A stretch of DNA of 64,000 bases from Photobacterium aphoticum (GTDB taxonomy: Bacteria > Pseudomonadota > Gammaproteobacteria > Enterobacterales > Vibrionaceae), in assembly GCF_001029435.1 (NCBI RefSeq), contig NZ_LDOV01000021.1, positions 54,073 through 118,072 of the forward strand, written 5' to 3'. This document shows, one piece after another, positions 56,111-64,000 of this stretch. The notes under the pieces are model-generated. The model had not been told where the DNA came from. It worked only from the letters and a program-made list of their open reading frames with translations, and did not search any database. Within the stretch, counting starts at the first letter, position 1. The number at the start of each line of letters is the position of its first letter. The position numbers and the translations under genes were made by a program.

Positions 56111-59100
56111 TTATTCGTCTTCCAGCTCGATGTTGATACCCAACGAGCGGATTTCTTTCAACAATACGTTGAACGATTCCGGCATACCAGGTTCCATACG
56201 ATGGTCGCCATCGACGATGTTCTTATACATCTTCGTACGGCCGTTAACGTCATCCGACTTAACAGTTAGCATTTCCTGTAGGGTGTATGCTGCACCGTAT
56301 GCTTCTAGTGCCCACACTTCCATCTCACCGAAACGCTGACCACCGAACTGTGCTTTACCACCCAGCGGCTGCTGAGTAACCAAGCTGTAAGAACCGGTAG
56401 AACGGGCATGCATCTTGTCATCAACCAAGTGGTTCAGTTTCAGCATGTACATGTAACCAACAGTTACAGGACGCTCAAACTTGTCACCGGTACGACCGTC
56501 AAACAGCGTTAGCTGGCCAGACTCTGGCAGATCACCCAACTTCAGAAGCTCTTTGATAGAAGATTCTGGCGCACCGTCAAAGACAGGTGTCGCGATTGGT
56601 AGACCCTTACGCAGGTTCTGGATCAGTGTACGTACTTCGTCATCACTTAGTGCCGCGATGTCTACGTTCTGGCGCGTTTCGCCTAGATCGTAAACCTTCT
56701 GTAGGAAGTTACGGAACTCGTGAAGCTCACGCTGCTGCTTAAGCATCTCGTTGATCTTGTCACCGATACCTTTCGCTGCAAGACCCAAGTGAGTCTCCAG
56801 GATCTGACCGATGTTCATACGAGACGGTACACCCAGCGGGTTCAGTACGATATCAACTGTCTGACCTTTTTCATCGTACGGCATGTCTTCAACAGGGTTG
56901 ATCTTAGAGATTACACCCTTGTTACCGTGACGACCCGCCATCTTATCACCAGGCTGGATACGACGCTTAACGGCTAGGTAAACCTTAACAATCTTAAGGA
57001 CGCCCGGCGCTAGGTCATCACCCTGAGTGATCTTACGACGCTTGGTTTCAAATTTCTTATCGAACTCAGCTTTTAGCTCGTCATACTGCTCAGCTAGCTG
57101 CTCAAGTTGATTCTGCTGACCTTCGTCATCCAGAGTCTGACCAAACAGCTTCTCACGGTCCATAGTCAGCAATTTATCTTCGCTGTAGCCCGCGGCAAGA
57201 AGAAGCGTACGAACACGAGCAAGAAGACCACCCTCAAGGATCTGGAATTCTTCTGTGATGTCTTTCTTCGCTTCTTTCAGCTGCATCTCTTCAATTTCAA
57301 GCGCACGCTTGTCTTTTTCTACGCCATCGCGAGTAAAGACTTGAACGTCGATGATGGTACCAGACACAGAGTTTGGTACACGTAGAGAAGAGTCTTTCAC
57401 GTCAGACGCTTTCTCACCGAAGATAGCACGTAGTAGCTTCTCTTCAGGCGTTAGCTGCGTTTCACCCTTAGGTGTCACTTTACCAACTAGGATGTCGCCA
57501 CCCTTCACTTCAGCACCGATGTAAACGATACCTGACTCGTCCAGCTTAGACAGTGCTGCTTCACCCACGTTAGGGATGTCAGCCGTGATCTCTTCTGCGC
57601 CTAGCTTCGTGTCACGCGCCACACAAGATAGCTCTTGGATGTGGATTGTTGTCAGGCGATCTTCCTGTACAACACGCTCAGAAACTAGGATGGAGTCTTC
57701 GAAGTTGTAACCGTTCCAAGGCATGAACGCGATACGCATGTTCTGGCCAAGGGCTAGTTCACCTAGGTCTGTTGAAGGACCGTCAGCCAACACGTCGCCA
57801 CGAGCAACTGGCTCACCCGGCATCACAGTTGGACGCTGGTTGATACAGGTGTTCTGGTTAGAACGTGTGTACTTCGTTAGGTTGTAAATGTCGATACCTG
57901 CTTCGCCTGGTACCAACTCATCTTCGTTTACTTTGATAACGATACGTGATGCGTCAACTGACTGAACCATACCGCCGCGTTTAGCAACAGCTGTTACACC
58001 CGAGTCAACCGCAACGTTACGTTCGATACCAGTACCAACTAGCGGCTTATCAGCACGCAGTGTTGGAACGGCCTGACGCTGCATGTTCGCACCCATAAGG
58101 GCACGGTTAGCATCATCGTGCTCAAGGAATGGGATCAACGATGCTGCCACCGATACAACCTGGTTGGTTGCAACGTCCATGTACTGGACATGGTCACGTG
58201 GGTGCAGACCGGATTCACCTTTCTGACGCGCAGTGATCAGTTCATCAGCAAATGAACCGTCTTCGTTTAGCGCGGCGTTCGCCTGAGCGATAACGTACTG
58301 ACCTTCTTCGATAGCAGATAGGTAATCGATTTCTTCCGTTACCTTGCCGTCGATCACTTTACGGTATGGAGTTTCCAAGAAACCGTAAGGGTTACACTGT
58401 GCAAATGCAGACAGTGAGTTGATCAGACCGATGTTTGGACCTTCTGGCGTTTCGATAGGACATAGACGACCGTAGTGGGTCGCGTGTACGTCTCGAACTT
58501 CAAAGCCAGCACGCTCACGAGTCAGACCACCTGGACCAAGCGCCGAAATACGACGTTTGTGAGTAACTTCTGACAGTGGGTTGTTCTGGTCCATAAACTG
58601 AGACAGCTGAGAAGAGCCAAAGAACTCTTTTACTGCCGCAGAGATAGGCTTAGCGTTGATCAGATCCTGAGGCATTACTGCATCAAGGTCGCCAAGGCTT
58701 AGACGTTCTTTTACTGCACGCTCAACACGTACTAGGCCAACACGGAATTGGTTTTCCGCCATTTCACCTACAGAACGAATACGACGGTTGCCAAGGTGGT
58801 CGATATCGTCCACTTCGCCTTTACCGTTACGGATGTCGATCAGACGACGCATCACTTCAATGATGTCCGCGTGATCAAGCGTACCCGCACCTGTGGTTTC
58901 TTCACGGCCTAGCGAGCTGTTGAACTTCATACGGCCAACCGCAGAAAGATCGTAACGATCTTCTGAGAAGAACAGGCTTTCGAAAAGCTGCTCAGCGGCT
59001 TCGCGCGTTGGTGGCTCACCAGGACGCATCATGCGGTAAATTTCAACCAATGCGCTTAGACGGTCGGTGGTGCTGTCGATACGTAGGGTATCTGACATGT

Positions 59101-60136
59101 ACGGACCGAAATCTAGGTCATTGGTGAACAATACTTCTAGAGACTTGTAGCCAGCCTGAGATAGCAGAGCTAGCGTTTCCAGGCTTAGTTCCTGGTTAGC
59201 CGCTGCGATCAGTTCGCCGGTCTCTTCGTTGATGTAGTCACGTGCGGCAATCTTGCCAACGATGTACTCAACAGGTACTTCGATGTGGTCAACACCGTCT
59301 TTAGACAGCTGGCGAATGTGGCGAGCTGTAATACGGCGACCTTGTTCTACGTATACCTTACCGTTCGCTTCAATGTCGAAGCTTGCAGTTTCGCCACGTA
59401 GACGATCTGGTACTAGCTCCATCACTAGCGACTTGCCCTGTACTTCGAAGTTTACTTTCTCGAAGAACATGTCAAGGATCTGCTCAGTGGTGTAGCCTAG
59501 AGCACGTAGAATGATAGAAGCTGGTAGCTTACGACGACGGTCGATACGTACGAATACGCTATCCTTAGGATCAAATTCGAAATCCAACCATGAACCACGG
59601 TAAGGGATTACGCGTGCGTTATATAGCACTTTACCTGAGGAGTGGGTTTTACCCTTATCGCTGTCGAAGAACACACCCGGGCTACGGTGCAGCTGGGATA
59701 CGATAACCCTCTCGGTACCGTTAATAACGAATGTACCGTTATCTGTCATGAGCGGAATTTCGCCCATGTAAACTTCTTGTTCTTTGATGTCTTTAACGGT
59801 GCCAGCTGGCGCGTCTTTATCGTACATGACAAGACGTAGCTTCACGCGTAGTGGGGCTGAATAAGTTACGCCACGAATCTGACATTCTTTAACATCGAAG
59901 ACCGGCTCACCGAGACGATAGCTAACGTATTGCAGCTCGGAGTTGCCGTTGTAGCTCTGAATCGGGAAAACAGAACGAAAGGCAGCTTCTAGACCGTAGT
60001 GCCCTTCTGGATCCTGCTCGATGAATTTTTTGAAAGACTCAAGCTGGATCGACAGCAAGTATGGTATGTCCAACACTTGTGGACGCTTACCAAAATCCTT
60101 ACGGATACGCTTTTTCTCGGTATAAGAGTAAACCAT
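56111..60136 (-). CDS. rpoB: RNA polymerase beta subunit RpoB
   Basis: A 1341-residue subunit (E. coli 1342). The rifampicin region reads [20 protein letters not shown] then [20 protein letters not shown], the wild-type sensitive pattern. [20 protein letters not shown] contains active-site lysines. Codon use is strongly biased, as in other highly expressed genes here. Confidence 0.99.
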   Translation of the reverse strand: MVYSYTEKKRIRKDFGKRPQVLDIPYLLSIQLESFKKFIEQDPEGHYGLEAAFRSVFPIQSYNGNSELQYVSYRLGEPVFDVKECQIRGVTYSAPLRVKLRLVMYDKDAPAGTVKDIKEQEVYMGEIPLMTDNGTFVINGTERVIVSQLHRSPGVFFDSDKGKTHSSGKVLYNARVIPYRGSWLDFEFDPKDSVFVRIDRRRKLPASIILRALGYTTEQILDMFFEKVNFEVQGKSLVMELVPDRLRGETASFDIEANGKVYVEQGRRITARHIRQLSKDGVDHIEVPVEYIVGKIAARDYINEETGELIAAANQELSLETLALLSQAGYKSLEVLFTNDLDFGPYMSDTLRIDSTTDRLSALVEIYRMMRPGEPPTREAAEQLFESLFFSEDRYDLSAVGRMKFNSSLGREETTGAGTLDHADIIEVMRRLIDIRNGKGEVDDIDHLGNRRIRSVGEMAENQFRVGLVRVERAVKERLSLGDLDAVMPQDLINAKPISAAVKEFFGSSQLSQFMDQNNPLSEVTHKRRISALGPGGLTRERAGFEVRDVHATHYGRLCPIETPEGPNIGLINSLSAFAQCNPYGFLETPYRKVIDGKVTEEIDYLSAIEEGQYVIAQANAALNEDGSFADELITARQKGESGLHPRDHVQYMDVATNQVVSVAASLIPFLEHDDANRALMGANMQRQAVPTLRADKPLVGTGIERNVAVDSGVTAVAKRGGMVQSVDASRIVIKVNEDELVPGEAGIDIYNLTKYTRSNQNTCINQRPTVMPGEPVARGDVLADGPSTDLGELALGQNMRIAFMPWNGYNFEDSILVSERVVQEDRLTTIHIQELSCVARDTKLGAEEITADIPNVGEAALSKLDESGIVYIGAEVKGGDILVGKVTPKGETQLTPEEKLLRAIFGEKASDVKDSSLRVPNSVSGTIIDVQVFTRDGVEKDKRALEIEEMQLKEAKKDITEEFQILEGGLLARVRTLLLAAGYSEDKLLTMDREKLFGQTLDDEGQQNQLEQLAEQYDELKAEFDKKFETKRRKITQGDDLAPGVLKIVKVYLAVKRRIQPGDKMAGRHGNKGVISKINPVEDMPYDEKGQTVDIVLNPLGVPSRMNIGQILETHLGLAAKGIGDKINEMLKQQRELHEFRNFLQKVYDLGETRQNVDIAALSDDEVRTLIQNLRKGLPIATPVFDGAPESSIKELLKLGDLPESGQLTLFDGRTGDKFERPVTVGYMYMLKLNHLVDDKMHARSTGSYSLVTQQPLGGKAQFGGQRFGEMEVWALEAYGAAYTLQEMLTVKSDDVNGRTKMYKNIVDGDHRMEPGMPESFNVLLKEIRSLGINIELEDE

Positions 60137-60294
60137 AGGTTCCTCAGATCGCTGATAAGTGATCCAAACTGCTCAAAACGAGGAGCAGTGACTAGTAACA
60201 CTGTTTATTGAAGGAACAGCCCTGGGAGCCAGAACTGCGTTTTGCACAGATAGCGGTTGGAAAACAATGTGAAAACACCACTACCCTACAGCGC

Positions 60295-60325
60295 AAAAAG
60301 GCCGGTGGCATTTTTGCCACCAGCC
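60295..60325 (-). terminator. Attenuator between rplL and rpoB
   Basis: Leftward, GGCTGGTGGC / GCCACCGGCC with a 6-nt loop is followed by five T. In E. coli the equivalent partial terminator sets the lower rpoBC to ribosomal-protein ratio. Confidence 0.9.
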
Positions 60326-60359
60326 AATAGCCGATTAAGGCTAGGAAATTAAGTAATTA

Positions 60360-60725
60360 TTACTTAACTTCAACAGAAGCACCAGCTTCTTCTAGTTGAG
60401 CTTTAAGAGCTTCAGCTTCAGCTTTCTCAACGCCTTCTTTTAGAGGTGCTGGAGCGCCGTCTACTAGAGCTTTAGCTTCTTTAAGACCTAGGCCAGTTGC
60501 GCCACGTACTGCTTTGATTACAGCAACTTTGTTAGCGCCAGCAGAAGTTAGGATTACGTCGAATTCAGTTTGCTCTTCAGCTGCTTCTGCAGCTGCGCCG
60601 CCTGCTACAACTGCAGCTGCAGCAGTAACACCGAATTTCTCTTCCATTGCTTCGATTAGTTCAACAACCTGCATTACAGACATTTCTGCAACTGCGTCTA
60701 GGATTTGCTCGTTAGTGATAGACAT
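60360..60725 (-). CDS. rplL: Ribosomal protein L7/L12
   Basis: A 121-residue stalk protein. It has an N-terminal dimerisation helix ([20 protein letters not shown]), an Ala-rich hinge ([17 protein letters not shown]) and the factor-binding C-terminal domain ([20 protein letters not shown]). Standard length. It lies 59 bp downstream of rplJ. Confidence 0.99.
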   Translation of the reverse strand: MSITNEQILDAVAEMSVMQVVELIEAMEEKFGVTAAAAVVAGGAAAEAAEEQTEFDVILTSAGANKVAVIKAVRGATGLGLKEAKALVDGAPAPLKEGVEKAEAEALKAQLEEAGASVEVK

Positions 60726-60784
60726 AACAATTCTCTTTAAAAGTCAACAAATAGTTTAAATAGTAATCAGATAAAGTGCGGCAA

Positions 60785-61279
60785 TTATGCAGCAGCTTCT
60801 TCTTTCTGATCACGTACTGCAGCGATAGTACGTACAAGTTTACCAGCAGACGCTTCTTTCATGCACATCATTAGGCGTGCAATCGCTTCGTCGTATGTTG
60901 GTAGAGTTGCTAGTACTTCAACGTTAGCAATAGCGCCTTCGAATGCAGCAGCTTTGATCTCGAAATCTTTATTCTCTTTAGCGAAGTCTTTGAAAAGACG
61001 CGCTGCAGCACCTGGGTGCTCGTTAGAGAAACCGATTAGTGAAGGACCTACGAAAGTCTCAGTAAGACATTCGAAAGAAGTACCTTCAACAGCACGACGT
61101 GCTAGTGTGTTACGAACAACTTTCAGGTAAACGCCGTTTTCACGAGCTTTTTTACGCAGAGAAGTCATCGCATCAACAGTAACGCCGCGAGAGTCAGCAA
61201 CAACTGCAGACAGGGCACCATTGGCAGCTTCGTTGACTTCAGCAACAATTGCTTTTTTGTCTTGAAGATTTAATGCCAT
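60785..61279 (-). CDS. rplJ: Ribosomal protein L10
   Basis: A 164-residue stalk base protein that binds 23S rRNA and L7/L12 dimers. The N-terminus [20 protein letters not shown] and [20 protein letters not shown] are conserved. It represses its own mRNA through the leader upstream in this family. Confidence 0.98.
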   Translation of the reverse strand: MALNLQDKKAIVAEVNEAANGALSAVVADSRGVTVDAMTSLRKKARENGVYLKVVRNTLARRAVEGTSFECLTETFVGPSLIGFSNEHPGAAARLFKDFAKENKDFEIKAAAFEGAIANVEVLATLPTYDEAIARLMMCMKEASAGKLVRTIAAVRDQKEEAAA

Positions 61280-61485
61280 TGGATTTGCTCCTGGATTGTT
61301 TTACACCACTCACTGCCAAAATAGCAGGAGAGCTTGTACGGCGCAGATCCAAGATAGACTTACATCAATCATGCTCTGGCACCGTCTACGTAGGTGATAT
61401 TAAGTCAAACCCCGAAAAGTCTGACGCCTACGGTCTTTGACGAAGGTAAACTGTTGCCAGCCTACCTCAGCCATGAATTCGGAAA
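61280..61485 (-). promoter_or_regulatory. L10 operon leader RNA (rplJL autoregulatory)
   Basis: About 205 nt of untranslated leader run from the predicted start near 61485 to rplJ. The long structured leader contains paired segments such as CCGTAGGCGTC and complementary GACGG/CCTACG blocks. In E. coli the L10-L7/L12 complex binds such a leader and blocks rplJ translation. The call is by position and length; exact folding was not computed. Confidence 0.65.
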
Positions 61486-61491
61486 CGCCAA

Positions 61492-61519
61492 ATTATACAC
61501 TAATTTGACGTTTCTGCAA
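61492..61519 (-). promoter_or_regulatory. rplJ promoter
   Basis: Leftward -35 TTGCAG (61514-61519), 16-bp spacer, perfect -10 TATAAT (61492-61497). The -35 abuts the rplA stop codon. Confidence 0.8.
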
Positions 61520-61520
61520 A

Positions 61521-62225
61521 TTAGTTTGCGTTAGCGTCCAGAGTGTTCTGGTCTAGCGCTACACCTGCACCCATAGTGGTAGACAGGCTAACTTTCTTGA
61601 TGAAAGTACCTTTCGCTGAAGAAGGCTTAGCTTTCTTCAGAGCAACTAGAAGAGACTCTAGGTTCTCTTTTAGTTGAGCAGCATCGAAGTCCACTTTACC
61701 GATAGTAGTGTGGATGATGCCGTTTTTGTCGTTACGGTAACGAACCTGACCTGCTTTAGCGTTCTTAACTGCTTCAGCAACGTTAGGAGTTACAGTACCA
61801 ACTTTAGGGTTTGGCATAAGACCGCGAGGACCAAGAATGGTACCTAGCTGACCAACAACGCGCATTGCATCTGGAGATGCGATAACTACGTCGAAGTTCA
61901 TTTCGCCTTTCTTCACTTGCTCAGCAAGATCTTCCATACCTACTAGGTCAGCACCAGCTTCTTTAGCAGCTTCAGCGTTTGCACCCTGAGTGAATACCGC
62001 TACGCGGATGTCACGGCCAGTACCGTGTGGTAGCACTGTTGCGCCACGAACGTTCTGGTCAGATTTACGTGCATCGATGCCTAGGTTAACAGCAACGTCT
62101 ACAGACTCTACGAATTTAGCAGTAGCTAGTTCTTTAAGAAGAGCAACAGCTTCGTTGATGTCGTACTCGCGAGAAGCATCAACTTTGTCGCGAATAACGC
62201 GCATACGCTTAGTTAGTTTTGCCAT
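61521..62225 (-). CDS. rplA: Ribosomal protein L1
   Basis: A 234-residue L1-stalk protein and autoregulator of the rplKA m[23 protein letters not shown] and the signature [20 protein letters not shown] are present. It starts 4 bp after rplK. Confidence 0.99.
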   Translation of the reverse strand: MAKLTKRMRVIRDKVDASREYDINEAVALLKELATAKFVESVDVAVNLGIDARKSDQNVRGATVLPHGTGRDIRVAVFTQGANAEAAKEAGADLVGMEDLAEQVKKGEMNFDVVIASPDAMRVVGQLGTILGPRGLMPNPKVGTVTPNVAEAVKNAKAGQVRYRNDKNGIIHTTIGKVDFDAAQLKENLESLLVALKKAKPSSAKGTFIKKVSLSTTMGAGVALDQNTLDANAN

Positions 62226-62229
62226 TGTC

Positions 62230-62658
62230 TTAACCCTCTACCACTAGACCCATTGAACGAGCAGTACCAGCAATCGAACGCTTCATAGCTTCGATGTCAG
62301 CACCAGTCATGTCCGCAGCTTTAGTTTCTGCGATCTCTTGGATCTGAGCGTCAGTGATAGTACCCACTTTCTCAGTGTTTGGACGGCCAGAACCAGACTT
62401 CAGGCCAGCCGCTTTCTTAAGAAGAACTGCAGCAGGAGGAGTCTTAGTAATGAACGTGAAAGAACGATCACTGTAAACTGTGATTACAACAGGAGTAGGA
62501 AGACCTTTCTCCATTGAATCAGTTTTTGCGTTGAACGCTTTACAGAATTCCATGATGTTCACACCGTGCTGACCTAGTGCAGGACCAACCGGTGGACTTG
62601 GGTTTGCCATACCAGCTGCAACTTGCAGCTTGATGTAAGCTTCTACTTTTTTAGCCAT
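62230..62658 (-). CDS. rplK: Ribosomal protein L11
   Basis: A 142-residue protein of the GTPase-associated centre, needed for RelA activation and the target of PrmA encoded in this window. [20 protein letters not shown] with [20 protein letters not shown] is canonical. Confidence 0.99.
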   Translation of the reverse strand: MAKKVEAYIKLQVAAGMANPSPPVGPALGQHGVNIMEFCKAFNAKTDSMEKGLPTPVVITVYSDRSFTFITKTPPAAVLLKKAAGLKSGSGRPNTEKVGTITDAQIQEIAETKAADMTGADIEAMKRSIAGTARSMGLVVEG

Positions 62659-62686
62659 TGCTATATACCTAAATTTGGGTTCAAAC

Positions 62687-62760
62687 GTCTATTACTGAAA
62701 ATAGACTCCCCGTCTAACGAAAGGGCGCGAAATTATAGTCCAATTTCACGCCCCTGACAA
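62687..62760 (-). promoter_or_regulatory. rplKA promoter and leader hairpin
   Basis: Leftward -35 TTGTCA (62755-62760), 17-bp spacer, -10 TATAAT (62732-62737), then a GC-rich discriminator (TTCGCGCCC) of the stringent type. The leader has a hairpin GTCTATT / AATAGAC (62687-62706), a candidate L1 translational-control element. Confidence 0.85.
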
Positions 62761-62781
62761 CTAAAACTGACTATTTATTAC

Positions 62782-63327
62782 TCAGCTTTTTTCAACCTGA
62801 CCAAATTCCAGTTCTACTGGGGTCGCACGGCCGAAGATCGATACCGATACTTTCACGCGGCTCTTGTCGTAATCGACTTCTTCCACCACACCGTTAAAGT
62901 CAGCAAACGGACCGTCTGTAACACGAACCACTTCACCTGGTTCGAAGACAGTTTTGTGAACCGGAGATTCACTTGCTTTCTCTAGACGGTTAAGAATAGC
63001 ATCGGCCTCTTTATCAGAGATAGGAGCCGGACGGTCAGATGTACCGCCGATGAACCCCATTACACGAGGGATACTACGTACCAGATGCCATGTCTCATCG
63101 TTCATCACCATCTGTACAAGCACATAACCAGGGAAGAACTTACGTTCGCTCTTGCGACGCTGGCCTGCACGTACTTCAACAACTTCTTCAGTCGGGACTA
63201 GCACTTCTTCAAAGTGCTCTTCCATACCGTGCATTTTGATATGCTCACGTAGGGATTGTGCTACACGACCTTCAAAACCAGAGAAAGCCTGTACAACATA
63301 CCATCGTTTTTTTGGAGCTTCGCTCAT
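62782..63327 (-). CDS. nusG: Transcription termination/antitermination factor NusG
   Basis: A 181-residue elongation factor linking RNA polymerase to Rho or ribosomes. The NGN domain ([20 protein letters not shown]) is followed by a C-terminal KOW domain ([20 protein letters not shown]). Standard length, 11 bp downstream of secE. Confidence 0.98.
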   Translation of the reverse strand: MSEAPKKRWYVVQAFSGFEGRVAQSLREHIKMHGMEEHFEEVLVPTEEVVEVRAGQRRKSERKFFPGYVLVQMVMNDETWHLVRSIPRVMGFIGGTSDRPAPISDKEADAILNRLEKASESPVHKTVFEPGEVVRVTDGPFADFNGVVEEVDYDKSRVKVSVSIFGRATPVELEFGQVEKS

Positions 63328-63338
63328 GAACTCTTACC

Positions 63339-63716
63339 TCACACACCGGTAACTAGGCGGACTAGACGGACCATGATGCCGTCGATGCCCCATAAGGCTA
63401 ACGCCATAATGACAGTGACAGCTAAAACTATAAAGGTTGTCTGCGTAGCTTCCTGACGAGTAGGCCATACTACCTTGCGGACTTCCATGCGCGATTCACG
63501 AGCAAACGCAATCGCGGTTTTACCTTTGTCTGTCAGTGCAGCGACACCACCAGCAATTGCCACAAGGACAACGATAGCAGCAGCACGAGCAACGACAGAA
63601 ACATCACTGTACAGGTAATTACCAACCACAGCGGCAGCTAGCAAAGCAAATACGGCTGCCCACTTCAGGCCATCCATAGTGCTAGAATTGCTTTGGTTTT
63701 CGGCATTCGCTTTCAT
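63339..63716 (-). CDS. secE: Preprotein translocase subunit SecE
   Basis: A 125-residue SecYEG subunit with three hydrophobic helices, the gammaproteobacterial form. The conserved cytoplasmic helix and hinge read RESRMEVRKVVWPTRQEATQ. It lies first in secE-nusG, downstream of tuf. Confidence 0.97.
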   Translation of the reverse strand: MKANAENQSNSSTMDGLKWAAVFALLAAAVVGNYLYSDVSVVARAAAIVVLVAIAGGVAALTDKGKTAIAFARESRMEVRKVVWPTRQEATQTTFIVLAVTVIMALALWGIDGIMVRLVRLVTGV

Positions 63717-63885
63717 ACAACCAACCTGTAACTAGTCTCAATATAGACGAAAATAACCCCGCATACGCGAGGCCTACAATGAAGGAAAAGCCTAAGGCTT
63801 TAATTACATGGAAAAAACTTCATATGAATAAAAATTTTTCTCTACGCACCTGAGCAAAAAATACACTACTTCAGGCTTGAGCGCA

Positions 63886-63916
63886 GAAAAAGGGCATCAA
63901 ATGATGCCCTTTTTCG
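63886..63916 (-). terminator. Terminator of tuf
   Basis: A 12-bp stem AAAAAGGGCATC / GATGCCCTTTTT with an AAAT loop lies directly beyond the tuf stop. The 169-bp remainder up to secE holds no tRNA gene. Confidence 0.93.
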
Positions 63917-63933
63917 TGCCTAGTCGTCAAATA

Positions 63934-64000
63934 TTATTCAACGATTGTAGCAACAACACCCGCACCTACAGTACGGCCGCCTTCACGGATAGCAAAACGT
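63934..64000 (-). CDS. tuf: Elongation factor Tu (partial, C-terminus only)
   Basis: The last 22 codons of EF-Tu are present, reading RFAIREGGRTVGAGVVATIV and ending in Glu before TAA at 63934-63936. This is an invariant EF-Tu C-terminus. The rest lies beyond the window. tuf precedes secE-nusG in the conserved order. Confidence 0.97.
   Translation of the reverse strand, partial: RFAIREGGRTVGAGVVATIVE

Noticed and set aside
63717..63885. Possible tRNA gene between tuf and secE
   Set aside because: Some gammaproteobacteria have tRNA genes near tufB, but no cloverleaf, T-loop GTTCGA-type or CCA-end pattern is visible here.
1..64000. CRISPR arrays, insertion sequences, prophage or defence genes
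   Set aside because: No direct-repeat array, transposase, integrase, phage structural or restriction-type protein was found; all large frames are accounted for by core or flagellar genes.

Overview
This window looks like the large chromosome of a marine gammaproteobacterium of the family Vibrionaceae. It has a moderately high GC content; Photobacterium, Grimontia or Salinivibrio relatives are likelier than Vibrio itself, but that is inference. The evidence is a lateral-type flagellar cluster with lafK and motY, a CrbS-type acetate-switch sensor kinase close to acs, and the core order purHD / hupA-DUF1481 / DUF416 / hemE-nudC-rsd / rpoBC-rplJL-rplKA-nusG-secE-tuf. No rRNA or tRNA gene, insertion sequence, integrase, CRISPR array or known defence system was found.

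Positions 1-20136 hold most of a lateral (swarming-type) flagellar gene set in four units: flgBCDEF(G) leftward, flgA-flgMN rightward, motY-lafK-fliEFGHIJ leftward, and fliMNPQR-flhBA rightward. They encode rod, hook, MS ring, C ring, export gate and ATPase, motor accessory protein, anti-sigma factor and a sigma54-dependent master activator. flhF, flhG, fliA and che genes do not follow flhA, unlike in polar flagellar loci. A 603-bp AT-rich divergent region separates motY from fliM.

Positions 20151-30143 form an acetate-metabolism neighbourhood: crbS (transporter-like hybrid histidine kinase), an MFS transporter, a cNMP/CBS/DUF294 signalling protein, a DEDD exonuclease and acs. From 30452 to 42210 the genes are housekeeping: aroQ-accB-accC, yhdT-panF, prmA, dusB-fis, a fasciclin-domain secreted protein, ppnP, a zntR-like regulator and purH/purD. 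A perfect PurR operator overlaps the purH promoter, and a long palindromic repeat lies between purH and purD.

Positions 42251-51601 carry DUF1481 lipoprotein, hupA, a CNNM/CBS membrane protein, brnQ, DUF416 (yjaG), a 2-hydroxyacid dehydrogenase, a uracil-DNA-glycosylase-family protein, hemE, nudC and rsd. The most interesting new-looking element is upstream of brnQ. It is a 33-codon leader reading frame with five consecutive leucine codons, followed by mutually exclusive RNA hairpins. This is the architecture of a leucine-sensing transcription attenuator on an amino-acid transporter gene. A candidate small RNA with its own promoter and intrinsic terminator sits between hemE and nudC.

Positions 51793-64000 are the leftward transcription/translation superoperon: tuf, secE-nusG, rplK-rplA, rplJ-rplL, rpoB-rpoC. 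Clear promoters precede rplK and rplJ. There is an L10-type leader before rplJ, an attenuator before rpoB, a strong hairpin between rpoB and rpoC, and a terminator after rpoC. Many start sites were moved inward from the longest open frame on the basis of ribosome-binding sites, promoters and family length.
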